Source: Streptococcus suis S735 (GTDB taxonomy: Bacteria > Bacillota > Bacilli > Lactobacillales > Streptococcaceae). From it: a stretch of DNA of 64,000 nt. This document shows, in pieces, positions 57,431 to 64,000 of this stretch. The number at the start of each line of letters is the position of its first letter. Positions within the stretch are counted from its first letter, which is position 1. The translations under genes were made by a program, and so were the position numbers. The DNA is taken from the NCBI RefSeq assembly GCF_000294495.1, contig NC_018526.1, forward strand, positions 930,001 through 994,000, given 5' to 3'. Below the pieces are notes generated by a model, which was not told where the DNA came from, made no database searches, and worked only from the letters and a program-made list of their open reading frames with translations.

Positions 57431-57994
57431 CTATTTATTGTGAATCATGGACAAGAGTTCACGGCGCAAGATGGCATCTTCCTTGTATTTGCCAAGAGCA
57501 ACTGTGGTCACTGTCTTACTACCTGGCTTGCGAATACCACGCATGCTCATGCACATGTGCTCTGCTTCGACCATGACAAAAACACCTTCTGGTTCAAGGG
57601 CATCTTGAAGGGCATGGGCAACCTGATGGGTCAAGCGTTCCTGCAATTGAGGGCGACGACTTGCTACCTCCACTGCACGCGCCAATTTGCTAAGACCTGT
57701 CACACGCCCCTTACTCGGAATATAAGCTACATGGGCAATGCCATAAAAGGGTACCAAATGGTGTTCACACATAGAATGAAAAGGAATATCCTTGACCAAA
57801 ACAACCTCTTCATGACCTTCTGAAAAGACAGCTGTAAATTGGTCTTTGGGATCCTCTTCTAGGCCGTTAAACATTTCTAAATACATCTTAGCAACCCGTT
57901 TAGGCGTATCTAATAAACCTTCACGATTCGGGTCCTCACCCAATAATTCCAATAATTGATAAATTGTTTGTTCGATTTGTTCTTGTTTTGACAT
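57431..57994 (-). CDS. folE: GTP cyclohydrolase I
   Basis: 187 aa zinc enzyme starting folate synthesis. Zinc and substrate motifs are [19 protein letters not shown] and [17 protein letters not shown]. It is first in the operon; the minus strand has TATAAT about 28 bp before the start. folC, often found here, is absent, so it lies elsewhere. Confidence 0.96.
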   Translation of the reverse strand: MSKQEQIEQTIYQLLELLGEDPNREGLLDTPKRVAKMYLEMFNGLEEDPKDQFTAVFSEGHEEVVLVKDIPFHSMCEHHLVPFYGIAHVAYIPSKGRVTGLSKLARAVEVASRRPQLQERLTHQVAHALQDALEPEGVFVMVEAEHMCMSMRGIRKPGSKTVTTVALGKYKEDAILRRELLSMIHNK

Positions 57995-58161
57995 AGTGCA
58001 TCCTAAATAGTTTGATGTTCTTATTATACCTCAAAAACTGTTTTCAGAAAAGAGCTTTCAGTATGCTAATCCCAAAACTGTCCCCTACCAGAGCACCAAG
58101 CAGGTGTCCCTACTCCCGCCTTTGTGATATAATAGGAACAAACTAACTATAAGGAGCTACT

Positions 58162-58644
58162 ATGACCAAGAAACCTGTCCAACTGGCTACGATTTGCTAC
58201 ATTGATAATGGCAAAGAATTTCTCCTGCTCCATCGCAATAAAAAAGAAAACGATGTCCACCAGGGGAAATGGATTGGGGTCGGTGGTAAGCTGGAACCCG
58301 GTGAAACACCGCAGGCTTGTGCCATTCGAGAAATCTTTGAGGAAACTGGGCTTACTGTAACGAAGCATGCTCTAAAAGGAGTGATAACCTTCCCAGACTT
58401 TACTCCAAACACTGACTGGTACACCTATGTCTTTAAGATAACTGGTTTTGAAGGAAGTCTTATTGACTGCAATGAAGGTGACTTAGAGTGGGTTCCCTAT
58501 GACCAAGTCTTGTCCAAACCAACTTGGGAGGGCGACCGGCATTTTCAAGAATGGCTATTAGAGGACAAACCATTTTTTTCCGCTTGCTTCCGCTATGATG
58601 GGGACAAATTGCTTGATTATAGCGTTGATTTTTATGAAGAATAA
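58162..58644 (+). CDS. Nudix hydrolase (MutT/MutX-type 8-oxo-dGTP diphosphatase)
   Basis: 160 aa. The Nudix box is complete: GGKLEPGETPQACAIREIFE followed by ETGL. The length and sequence fit streptococcal MutX, which removes oxidised dGTP; the substrate is inferred. It is divergent from folE and has an AAGGAG box. Confidence 0.88.
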   Translation: MTKKPVQLATICYIDNGKEFLLLHRNKKENDVHQGKWIGVGGKLEPGETPQACAIREIFEETGLTVTKHALKGVITFPDFTPNTDWYTYVFKITGFEGSLIDCNEGDLEWVPYDQVLSKPTWEGDRHFQEWLLEDKPFFSACFRYDGDKLLDYSVDFYEE

Positions 58645-58657
58645 GCTAATAAAAAAC

Positions 58658-58690
58658 GAAAAAGCCTTGGAAATCCAGGGCTTCTTTGAT
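58658..58690. terminator. Bidirectional terminator
   Basis: AAGCCTTGG-aaat-CCAGGGCTT with A and T flanks, between the Nudix gene and the convergent DUF4956 gene. Confidence 0.82.
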
Positions 58691-58691
58691 A

Positions 58692-59369
58692 TTACAAATA
58701 CTTCTTCTTCGGCATTTGCTTGTTCAATACGACATCCAAAGGACCGGCTGACAATACTGTATCTACCAAGCGTTTATCTGTAATTTTTTTATCGAGGAGA
58801 ACTTGATATTCTAAGATCAGCGCTTCTTTTTTCTTCTTGTACTTGAGGGAAATGAGATCCGCTTGCTTGCAGGATGTACCAAATTGTTTCTCAAAAAATT
58901 GGTCGTAGTCAAAATTCATTGGCACTGTTACCAAGAGATGACGACGATTTTGATTGACTTGAGCAAAGCTGATGTTCTCAAAAATCAAAATACAAGCAGA
59001 TAGGATGACCGTCATAAAGACAGCCAAACCTAGGAAGCCCATTCCTGTCGCTAGACCGATAGCCATCGCTAAGAGGACTGCAAGCATTTCCTTCGAAGAA
59101 CCTGCTGCTGAGCGGAATTTAATTAGACTGAAAGTCCCTGCTACCGCAACACCCGCTCCCAAGTTACCATTAACTAATGCAATGATAACAGCAATCAATG
59201 CCGGCATCAGACTTAGTGTGATGACAAATTCCTTTGTATAATTAGATTTATATTTATAAACAGCCGCTAAGAGTACCCCCATGGATAGACTAACTCCAAA
59301 AACCATGGACATTTGCGCTAAGGTAATATTGCTATTGGCCGTTGAAAAGATACTATTAAACAGCTGCAT
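58692..59369 (-). CDS. DUF4956 family membrane protein
   Basis: 225 aa. Three or four hydrophobic segments in residues 15-130, with the family pattern AGTFSLIKFRSAAGSSKEML, then a cytoplasmic domain (about residues 135-225, VTVPMNFDYDQFFEKQFG). It overlaps the VTC-domain gene by 14 bp; the pair is conserved in bacteria and is thought to act together in polyphosphate formation, but the role of this partner is not shown. Confidence 0.87.
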   Translation of the reverse strand: MQLFNSIFSTANSNITLAQMSMVFGVSLSMGVLLAAVYKYKSNYTKEFVITLSLMPALIAVIIALVNGNLGAGVAVAGTFSLIKFRSAAGSSKEMLAVLLAMAIGLATGMGFLGLAVFMTVILSACILIFENISFAQVNQNRRHLLVTVPMNFDYDQFFEKQFGTSCKQADLISLKYKKKKEALILEYQVLLDKKITDKRLVDTVLSAGPLDVVLNKQMPKKKYL

Positions 59370-60099
59370 GTTTGCTTACTTCCTCTCCAGTGATGTTGTG
59401 GGCAAGCTTATAGGCATTGCCATATTTTGAAAATGATTGCTTTTCGATTTGGTATTTTTCGAGCAGGGCTACCAACCAGTCTGGTCGTTCTTCTGGAACT
59501 TTTACTTCCATGATTACTTTGGTTGGGTCTAATAGGTTCTTACCAAATTTACCTTCCATTGCATCCACATCGTAGTCTCGATAAAGTAAGTTCTTATCGA
59601 TTGTGAGACGAACTTTTTTGTCTTCGATTCCTTTATAGGATACGCGATCGTAGTAGATATACATCTTCGGCTTAATAGTACCGTAGCGTTCTCTCAACAT
59701 TTCGAGTTCTGAGGTTACCTTATCATCCTTGATTGTGGAATCAATCACTCCATTTTCGATATAATTTGCTACAGAAACAGGGTTTGAAGTTAAACGGTAT
59801 TTATAGCCAATTTTATTTTCTTTTTTCTTGATTTCAAGAAAAGCTTGACTCGATTCAGATGGTGTCGCATCATAGACACGCATCCGAATTTTCTCACGTC
59901 CATTCTTTTTGGCAAGTGAATCTTGAATCATATCAAAATCTTCATTATCAAAGTAGATATTGGTAATCGTTGATGTCGCAAACTCATCTGCCATCATGTA
60001 CTGACGAAGTTCCTTTTCTAAAAGTTCAAAAGTTTTTTTATCAACGATATATTTAGTCTCTTTACGCTTAAACTGCTTTTGTACGATTCTTGTTTTCAT
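59356..60099 (-). CDS. VTC-domain polyphosphate polymerase-like protein
   Basis: 247 aa cytoplasmic domain related to the catalytic part of yeast Vtc4. Visible tunnel residues are in KRKETKYIVDKKTFELLE, REKIRMRVYDATP, FLEIKKKENKIGYKYR, PKMYIYYDRVSYKG and VIMEVKVPEERPDW, with a nucleophilic/arginine-rich set expected of the family. Predicted to use ATP to build polyphosphate or to act on related substrates. It is first of the two-gene operon. Confidence 0.88.
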   Translation of the reverse strand: MKTRIVQKQFKRKETKYIVDKKTFELLEKELRQYMMADEFATSTITNIYFDNEDFDMIQDSLAKKNGREKIRMRVYDATPSESSQAFLEIKKKENKIGYKYRLTSNPVSVANYIENGVIDSTIKDDKVTSELEMLRERYGTIKPKMYIYYDRVSYKGIEDKKVRLTIDKNLLYRDYDVDAMEGKFGKNLLDPTKVIMEVKVPEERPDWLVALLEKYQIEKQSFSKYGNAYKLAHNITGEEVSKHAAV

Positions 60100-60126
60100 T
60101 ATTGTGCCTCTTCTATCCTAAATTTT

Positions 60127-60152
60127 GACAGGTCCCTGTCTTGTTTACAAGA
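60127..60152. promoter_or_regulatory. Two overlapping palindromes before the VTC gene
   Basis: GACAG-GTCC-CTGTC (60127-60140) and TCTTGT-TT-ACAAGA (60139-60152) share two bases, about 30-50 bp before the VTC start. Candidate operator or leader hairpins; no factor assigned. Confidence 0.4.
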
Positions 60153-60291
60153 TATAGTTTACCGACCTAGCTTTAAATGAAACTGAAAATAAAATTAAAC
60201 AAAACTTAAACTGCAATAAAGTTGAAATTCTTTTGTCACATTCTAATCTATGCTACAATAGTCCTATCAATAGTAAGGCAAGGAGAAACCC

Positions 60292-60594
60292 ATGTACGAA
60301 TTTGTCCTAGAATACGGCTCTTTCCCCGTAAAACTCATCGACGGTTTTGTCAACAATCGCTCAGAAATCCCTGATTTTCTCAAAGAAGACGAAGAAATGA
60401 TTGCCCGCTTGAATGAGATTAACGAACTCTTCCACCAACTTTTCTTAACCATCGAGTGCAAGTTTGACTACATCGGCAAACAATTTCCTGACAAGATCGA
60501 ACAACTACGAGAACTCTATCATCCCCTGGCAGACGATTTACTAGCCAAGTATGGCAACCAGATAGAGTTGAAGATTGAACCCTTTATTTTGTAA
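60292..60594 (+). CDS. Hypothetical protein
   Basis: 100 aa, not recognised. The sequence is acidic and helical (FLKEDEEMIARLNEINELFH) with no membrane segment. CAAGGAG precedes the start, and a TACAAT -10 lies upstream near 60255, so it looks expressed. Its terminator is shared with the convergent DUF2087 gene. Confidence 0.65.
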   Translation: MYEFVLEYGSFPVKLIDGFVNNRSEIPDFLKEDEEMIARLNEINELFHQLFLTIECKFDYIGKQFPDKIEQLRELYHPLADDLLAKYGNQIELKIEPFIL

Positions 60595-60597
60595 GAC

Positions 60598-60625
60598 AAA
60601 AGAGATGACCGCAATCATCTCTTTT
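60598..60625. terminator. Bidirectional terminator
   Basis: AAAAGAGATGA-ccgcaa-TCATCTCTTTT is a perfect 11 bp stem between convergent genes; it overlaps the DUF2087 stop. Confidence 0.88.
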
Positions 60626-60881
60626 CTTCTATTCTGTATTCCAAACCATATTGGTCACGCGACAAGTAGCCGTAGTCCACCAAGTAGCGTCTCAATATAG
60701 CATAATCATCATAGACTTCAGCTAGAAAGGCATTGACTTCTTTTTCTGTGAAGGTAGAGCCTTTCTTAGCCAACTCTTCTTGTAAATAGGCAAATAAAAC
60801 TTGCTTACTTTTTAATTTTTTAGGAATAACGATAAGCTTGCCTTCTCGAAAAAATTTTTCTTGAATATCTTGAGTGTTCAT
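60615..60881 (-). CDS. DUF2087 domain protein
   Basis: 88 aa single-domain protein. The DUF2087 pattern is LIVIPKKLKSKQVLFAYLQE, followed by FTEKEVNAFLAEVYDDYAIL and RRYLVDYGYLSRD. In other species this domain is fused to regulators or stands alone; it resembles a winged-helix fold and may bind nucleic acid. ATG 60881 is chosen with a GGAGG-like box. Confidence 0.82.
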   Translation of the reverse strand: MNTQDIQEKFFREGKLIVIPKKLKSKQVLFAYLQEELAKKGSTFTEKEVNAFLAEVYDDYAILRRYLVDYGYLSRDQYGLEYRIEEKR

Positions 60882-60935
60882 ACTTCCCTCCAAAAAATCC
60901 CAGCCCGCTGACTAGGATTTCACAAGATTTACATG

Positions 60936-63335
60936 TTAACGAATTTCAGCTCCAAGTGTTTCGAGCGACTTACTGATTTTCTCCATGTACTTAGCCACTT
61001 CCTCATCCGTCAAGCTATCCTCAGGATTCTGGAAGGTCAGGTTATAAGCCATAGACTTCTTACCAACCTCGATATTGCTGCCAGCATAGACGTCAAAGAG
61101 AGTCACCTTGGTCAAGCGTTTCACGCCAGCACCAGCAATGGCATCCAGGACATCCTGATGTTTGACATCGCTGTTCAAAAGCAGGGCAATATCACGGCTA
61201 ACCGCTGGGAATTTAGAGATGTCGGTAAATGGCTGAGCAGGCTGGAGGGCTTCTTCAATCGCATCCAGATTGATTTCAGCCACATAAGTTTCAGGAATAC
61301 CGTAGTCCTTAGCCGTTTGAGGGTGTACCTGACCGACAAAGCCGATCACAGCCCCATTCAAATGGATTTCAGCTGTACGACCTGGGTGCAGGGCAGCAAT
61401 CTCACTAGTCGCCACAAAGTCAACTGCCAACTTGTAATGATCAAAGATAGCTTCCAAAATCCCTTTGGCATGGAAGAAATCAACTGGTACAGCTGGTGTC
61501 TGGAAGTCTTTCTCAGCAACCAAACCAGTCAAAACAAGGGCAAACTTGTTGATTTCTTGTGGCAGGTCCTCTTTTGGATTGCCAGACTGTTCAAAGATCT
61601 TACCGATTTCGTAAAGAGCCAAATTCTTGTTCTTACGAGCCACGTTGTAGGCCACTGTGTCTAACATACCAGACACCATGTTCTGACGGAGGGCAGAGCG
61701 GTCAACTGTCATCGGCCACATGAGTTCGGTGACTGTGGTTGGACGAGCCACAAACTCCACAGCCTTGTCAGGCGTTGTCAAGGCATAGGAAATGATTTCT
61801 GTCAGACCTGCACCTTCAGCCAGGCTACGTACTTGGCGACGGATGTTCTGGGTCAGGGTCAACTCGCCTGCTGTTCCGTCCTCTTTCGGAAGAGTGGTCG
61901 GCAGATTATTGTAACCATAGATACGAGCGATTTCCTCTACCAAGTCTGCTGGAATGCGAATGTCCCAACGACGACGCGGTACTGCTACTGTAAACTGACT
62001 TGCATCGCCAGTTGTTTCCATACCTAAACGACGGAAAATATCTGCGATTTGGGCATAGTCGAGGTTGGTCCCAAGCGAGCGGTTAACGTAATCAATGGTT
62101 GCTGTGACTGGGACATCCGAAGTGTCCACGCTGCCCGCAGAAACGATGCCAGACAAGACCTGACCGCCAGCCAGTTCCGCAATCATAGCAGCCGCTGTGT
62201 CCATAGCCTCCGTCAAAGTTGCTACGTTGATGCCTTTTTCAAAGCGAGAAGAGGACTCAGACCGAAGGTTGAGGCGACCTGAGGTCTTGCGGATAGACTT
62301 GCCGTCAAAGAGGGCTGCTTCCAGCACGACGGTCTTAGAGCTATTGTCAATCTCTGTATTAGCACCACCCATGACACCACCGAGGGCAACTGCCTTGTCC
62401 GCAACGGAAATGACGATGTCATCGGCAATCAAGTCACGTTCTTCGCCGTCAAGAGTTACCAAGTTCTCACCCTCTTTTGCCTGACGAGCCACGATTTTCT
62501 TGCCTTCAAATTTATCGAAATCAAAGGCGTGCATTGGCTGACCGAAGTAGAGCAAGATGTAGTTGGTGATGTCCACCACATTGTTGAGCGGGCGAATACC
62601 TGCGTTCATGAGCAGGTTTTGCAACCACTGCGGGCTCGGTGCGATAGTCACATTTTCAATAACACGGGCCGTGTAGGCAGTCACCTTGTCTGACTCAATG
62701 GCCACTTCAATCACATCGCTGGCTTTCTTGTCGCTTTCCTCCAAGACCACTGGCTTGAAGTTGACCTTGCTGTCATAGATAGCTGCCACTTCGTGAGCCA
62801 CACCACGCATAGAGAGGGCGTCGGCACGGTTTGGTGTGATGGACAACTCAATAATCTCGTCGTCGAGGTCAAGATATGAAAAGACTGGCTCACCCACGAC
62901 TGCATCTTCTGGCAGGTGGTAGATACCGTCCGCATAGACCTTTGGCACAACTGAGTCGGACACGCCGATTTCGCTCAATGAGCAGAGCATGCCCAAGGAT
63001 TCAACTCCGCGGATTTTGCCTTTCTTAATCTTGTAGTTGCCAGCGATACGAGCTCCTGGCAGAGCAACGATCACCTTGATACCTGGCTTGACATTTGGAG
63101 CACCGCAAACAATTTGCGTGATTGCTTCGCCCACATTTACCTGACAAATATTGAGGTGAGTATCTGGAATTGGCTCAGCAGACACAACCTGACCGACAAC
63201 CAACTTAGAAAGGCCAGCACTCTTTTGCTCAACCCCTTCTACTTCAATTCCTGTTGTTGACATTTTTTCAGACAAGTCATGGCTTGTCGCATCAAAGTCA
63301 ACGAGTTCTTTTAACCATTTGTAACTTACTAACAT
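60936..63335 (-). CDS. pheT: Phenylalanyl-tRNA synthetase beta subunit
   Basis: 799 aa. The N-terminal tRNA-binding (EMAP-like) domain is at about residues 40-150, then B3/B4 editing and B5 domains ([20 protein letters not shown]), a catalytic-like core, and the C-terminal FDX-ACB domain ([20 protein letters not shown]). It pairs with PheS, which should lie beyond the right edge. The GNAT gene sits between them, as known in some streptococci. Confidence 0.96.
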   Translation of the reverse strand: MLVSYKWLKELVDFDATSHDLSEKMSTTGIEVEGVEQKSAGLSKLVVGQVVSAEPIPDTHLNICQVNVGEAITQIVCGAPNVKPGIKVIVALPGARIAGNYKIKKGKIRGVESLGMLCSLSEIGVSDSVVPKVYADGIYHLPEDAVVGEPVFSYLDLDDEIIELSITPNRADALSMRGVAHEVAAIYDSKVNFKPVVLEESDKKASDVIEVAIESDKVTAYTARVIENVTIAPSPQWLQNLLMNAGIRPLNNVVDITNYILLYFGQPMHAFDFDKFEGKKIVARQAKEGENLVTLDGEERDLIADDIVISVADKAVALGGVMGGANTEIDNSSKTVVLEAALFDGKSIRKTSGRLNLRSESSSRFEKGINVATLTEAMDTAAAMIAELAGGQVLSGIVSAGSVDTSDVPVTATIDYVNRSLGTNLDYAQIADIFRRLGMETTGDASQFTVAVPRRRWDIRIPADLVEEIARIYGYNNLPTTLPKEDGTAGELTLTQNIRRQVRSLAEGAGLTEIISYALTTPDKAVEFVARPTTVTELMWPMTVDRSALRQNMVSGMLDTVAYNVARKNKNLALYEIGKIFEQSGNPKEDLPQEINKFALVLTGLVAEKDFQTPAVPVDFFHAKGILEAIFDHYKLAVDFVATSEIAALHPGRTAEIHLNGAVIGFVGQVHPQTAKDYGIPETYVAEINLDAIEEALQPAQPFTDISKFPAVSRDIALLLNSDVKHQDVLDAIAGAGVKRLTKVTLFDVYAGSNIEVGKKSMAYNLTFQNPEDSLTDEEVAKYMEKISKSLETLGAEIR

Positions 63336-63336
63336 A

Positions 63337-63858
63337 TTATCCTTTCTGGTGCAAAGGCCGTTTCAGTAGCCAATCCACATCAATCTTATCACCGACCGCA
63401 AATTCATGCTGGCCAAATTTTTCAAATCCGTATTTGGAATAGAATTTCTGAGCCTTGTAATTATGTTCCCAAACTCCCAGCCAGACCCAATCACAACTAG
63501 ACTGCTCTGCTTTTTCCAAAGCAAATTCAAACAAGACCTTCCCAAGACCGCGACCTTGATAGGCCTGCAAGAGATAGATACGCTGGATTTCAAAGGCATT
63601 TTCCAACTCTTGCTCCGTCTGGGCAGAACCTTTGTTGAGCTTGAGATAACCAGCTATCTGATGATCTATTCTTAGAAAATAGTGCTGGCAGTTGGGATCC
63701 GATAACTCACTAGTCAAGACCTCCAAGGAATAAGATTCCTCAAAGAATGCCTCCAGTTCCTTCGGGTCATTATCGTGAGCGAAGGTCTCTGCAAAAGTCT
63801 GCTTGGCCAACTCCTGCAAAACGGAAACCTCTTCCAAACGTATAGGATCAATCTGCAT
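63337..63858 (-). CDS. GNAT family N-acetyltransferase
   Basis: 173 aa. The acetyl-CoA loop is [20 protein letters not shown], with the C-terminal [20 protein letters not shown] as in GNAT proteins. ATG 63858 ([11 protein letters not shown]) is chosen over upstream in-frame starts. It ends 1 bp before pheT, so they are probably coupled. The substrate is unknown. Confidence 0.88.
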   Translation of the reverse strand: MQIDPIRLEEVSVLQELAKQTFAETFAHDNDPKELEAFFEESYSLEVLTSELSDPNCQHYFLRIDHQIAGYLKLNKGSAQTEQELENAFEIQRIYLLQAYQGRGLGKVLFEFALEKAEQSSCDWVWLGVWEHNYKAQKFYSKYGFEKFGQHEFAVGDKIDVDWLLKRPLHQKG

Positions 63859-63939
63859 CTCATTGCCTCTCATTTCTAACTGGACTAGGAAAGTCGCAGA
63901 GCAACGATACCCACACCTTAAATAGTGCGAGATTACGAC

Positions 63940-63979
63940 GGTTCAAGGTTGAAAACGACATATTTTTCAACCTTGAACC
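63940..63979. repeat. Long perfect hairpin at the right edge
   Basis: GGTTCAAGGTTGAAAA (63940-63955) and TTTTCAACCTTGAACC (63964-63979) form a 16 bp perfect stem with an 8-base loop. There is no T-run on either side. It lies about 80 bp upstream of the GNAT start. It may be a dispersed repeat or structure in the pheS-GNAT-pheT transcript. Confidence 0.6.
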
Positions 63980-64000
63980 TAGTGAGGGGAGTAGGTAGAC

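Noticed and set aside
57995..58161. Tetrahydrofolate riboswitch before folE
   Set aside because: The leader after the TATAAT is too short, and no conserved core was seen.

Overview
The window is chromosomal DNA of a low-GC Firmicute, almost certainly a Streptococcus and most probably Streptococcus suis or a close relative. The basis is the overall protein flavour (CiaRH, RelQ, PstSCAB1B2PhoU, MntE, the four-gene folate block), the gyrA-srtA adjacency typical of that species, L-lactate dehydrogenase next to gyrA, and the methyltransferase-pdp-deoC-cdd-BMP-ABC nucleoside order known from streptococci. The species name is an inference; no rRNA or tRNA gene is present to confirm it.

Layout. 0-6.6 kb: rluD-like (partial), nadK and relQ on the minus strand, divergent from a CYTH protein, prs, a cysteine desulfurase with two small conserved proteins, rex and a class I amidotransferase. 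6.6-12.4 kb: radC, srtA and gyrA (minus), ldh (plus), and a RibD/DHFR-like reductase. 12.5-20.3 kb: a nucleoside uptake and breakdown operon (methyltransferase, pdp, deoC, cdd, lipoprotein, ATPase, two permeases). It starts at a promoter whose -35 box lies inside a cre-like site and is broken by strong hairpins between the binding protein and the ATPase. 20.4-26.1 kb: coaA, rpsT, a transglutaminase-like lipoprotein, ciaRH and a small secreted protein preceded by a CiaR-type direct repeat. 26.2-27.7 kb: a complete IS110-family element with three consecutive stem-loops before and over the start of its recombinase gene, which look like a bridge RNA. 27.8-32.9 kb: the pst phosphate operon. 32.9-38.4 kb: rsmF-like, inositol phosphatase, UPF0223, spx-like, a K+ channel, ribF and truB.

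38.4-43.7 kb is a decaying accessory stretch. It holds two unrecognised small genes, a DUF438 gene broken by a short internal deletion, a DUF1858 gene, a GNAT acetyltransferase split by an IS630-type element (TA target duplication, transposase made by -1 frameshifting), a DUF2130 protein and two small proteins. 44.1-57.9 kb: a HAD phosphatase, pepT, membrane proteins, a PadR/DUF1700/DUF4097 operon, marR with DUF1304, a two-part threonine/serine exporter, mntE, a GntP-type permease and folE-folP-folB-folK. 58.1-64 kb: a Nudix hydrolase, a DUF4956 plus VTC-domain pair (predicted polyphosphate synthesis), small proteins, pheT and a GNAT protein, ending in a long perfect hairpin.

Most of the window is core metabolism. 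The points most worth checking are the IS110 bridge-RNA candidate, the PstB2 H-loop substitution, the regulatory sites around ciaRH and the nucleoside operon, the PadR membrane-protein operon, and the two recently disrupted genes near 39-41.7 kb. No CRISPR array, prophage, rRNA or tRNA was seen.
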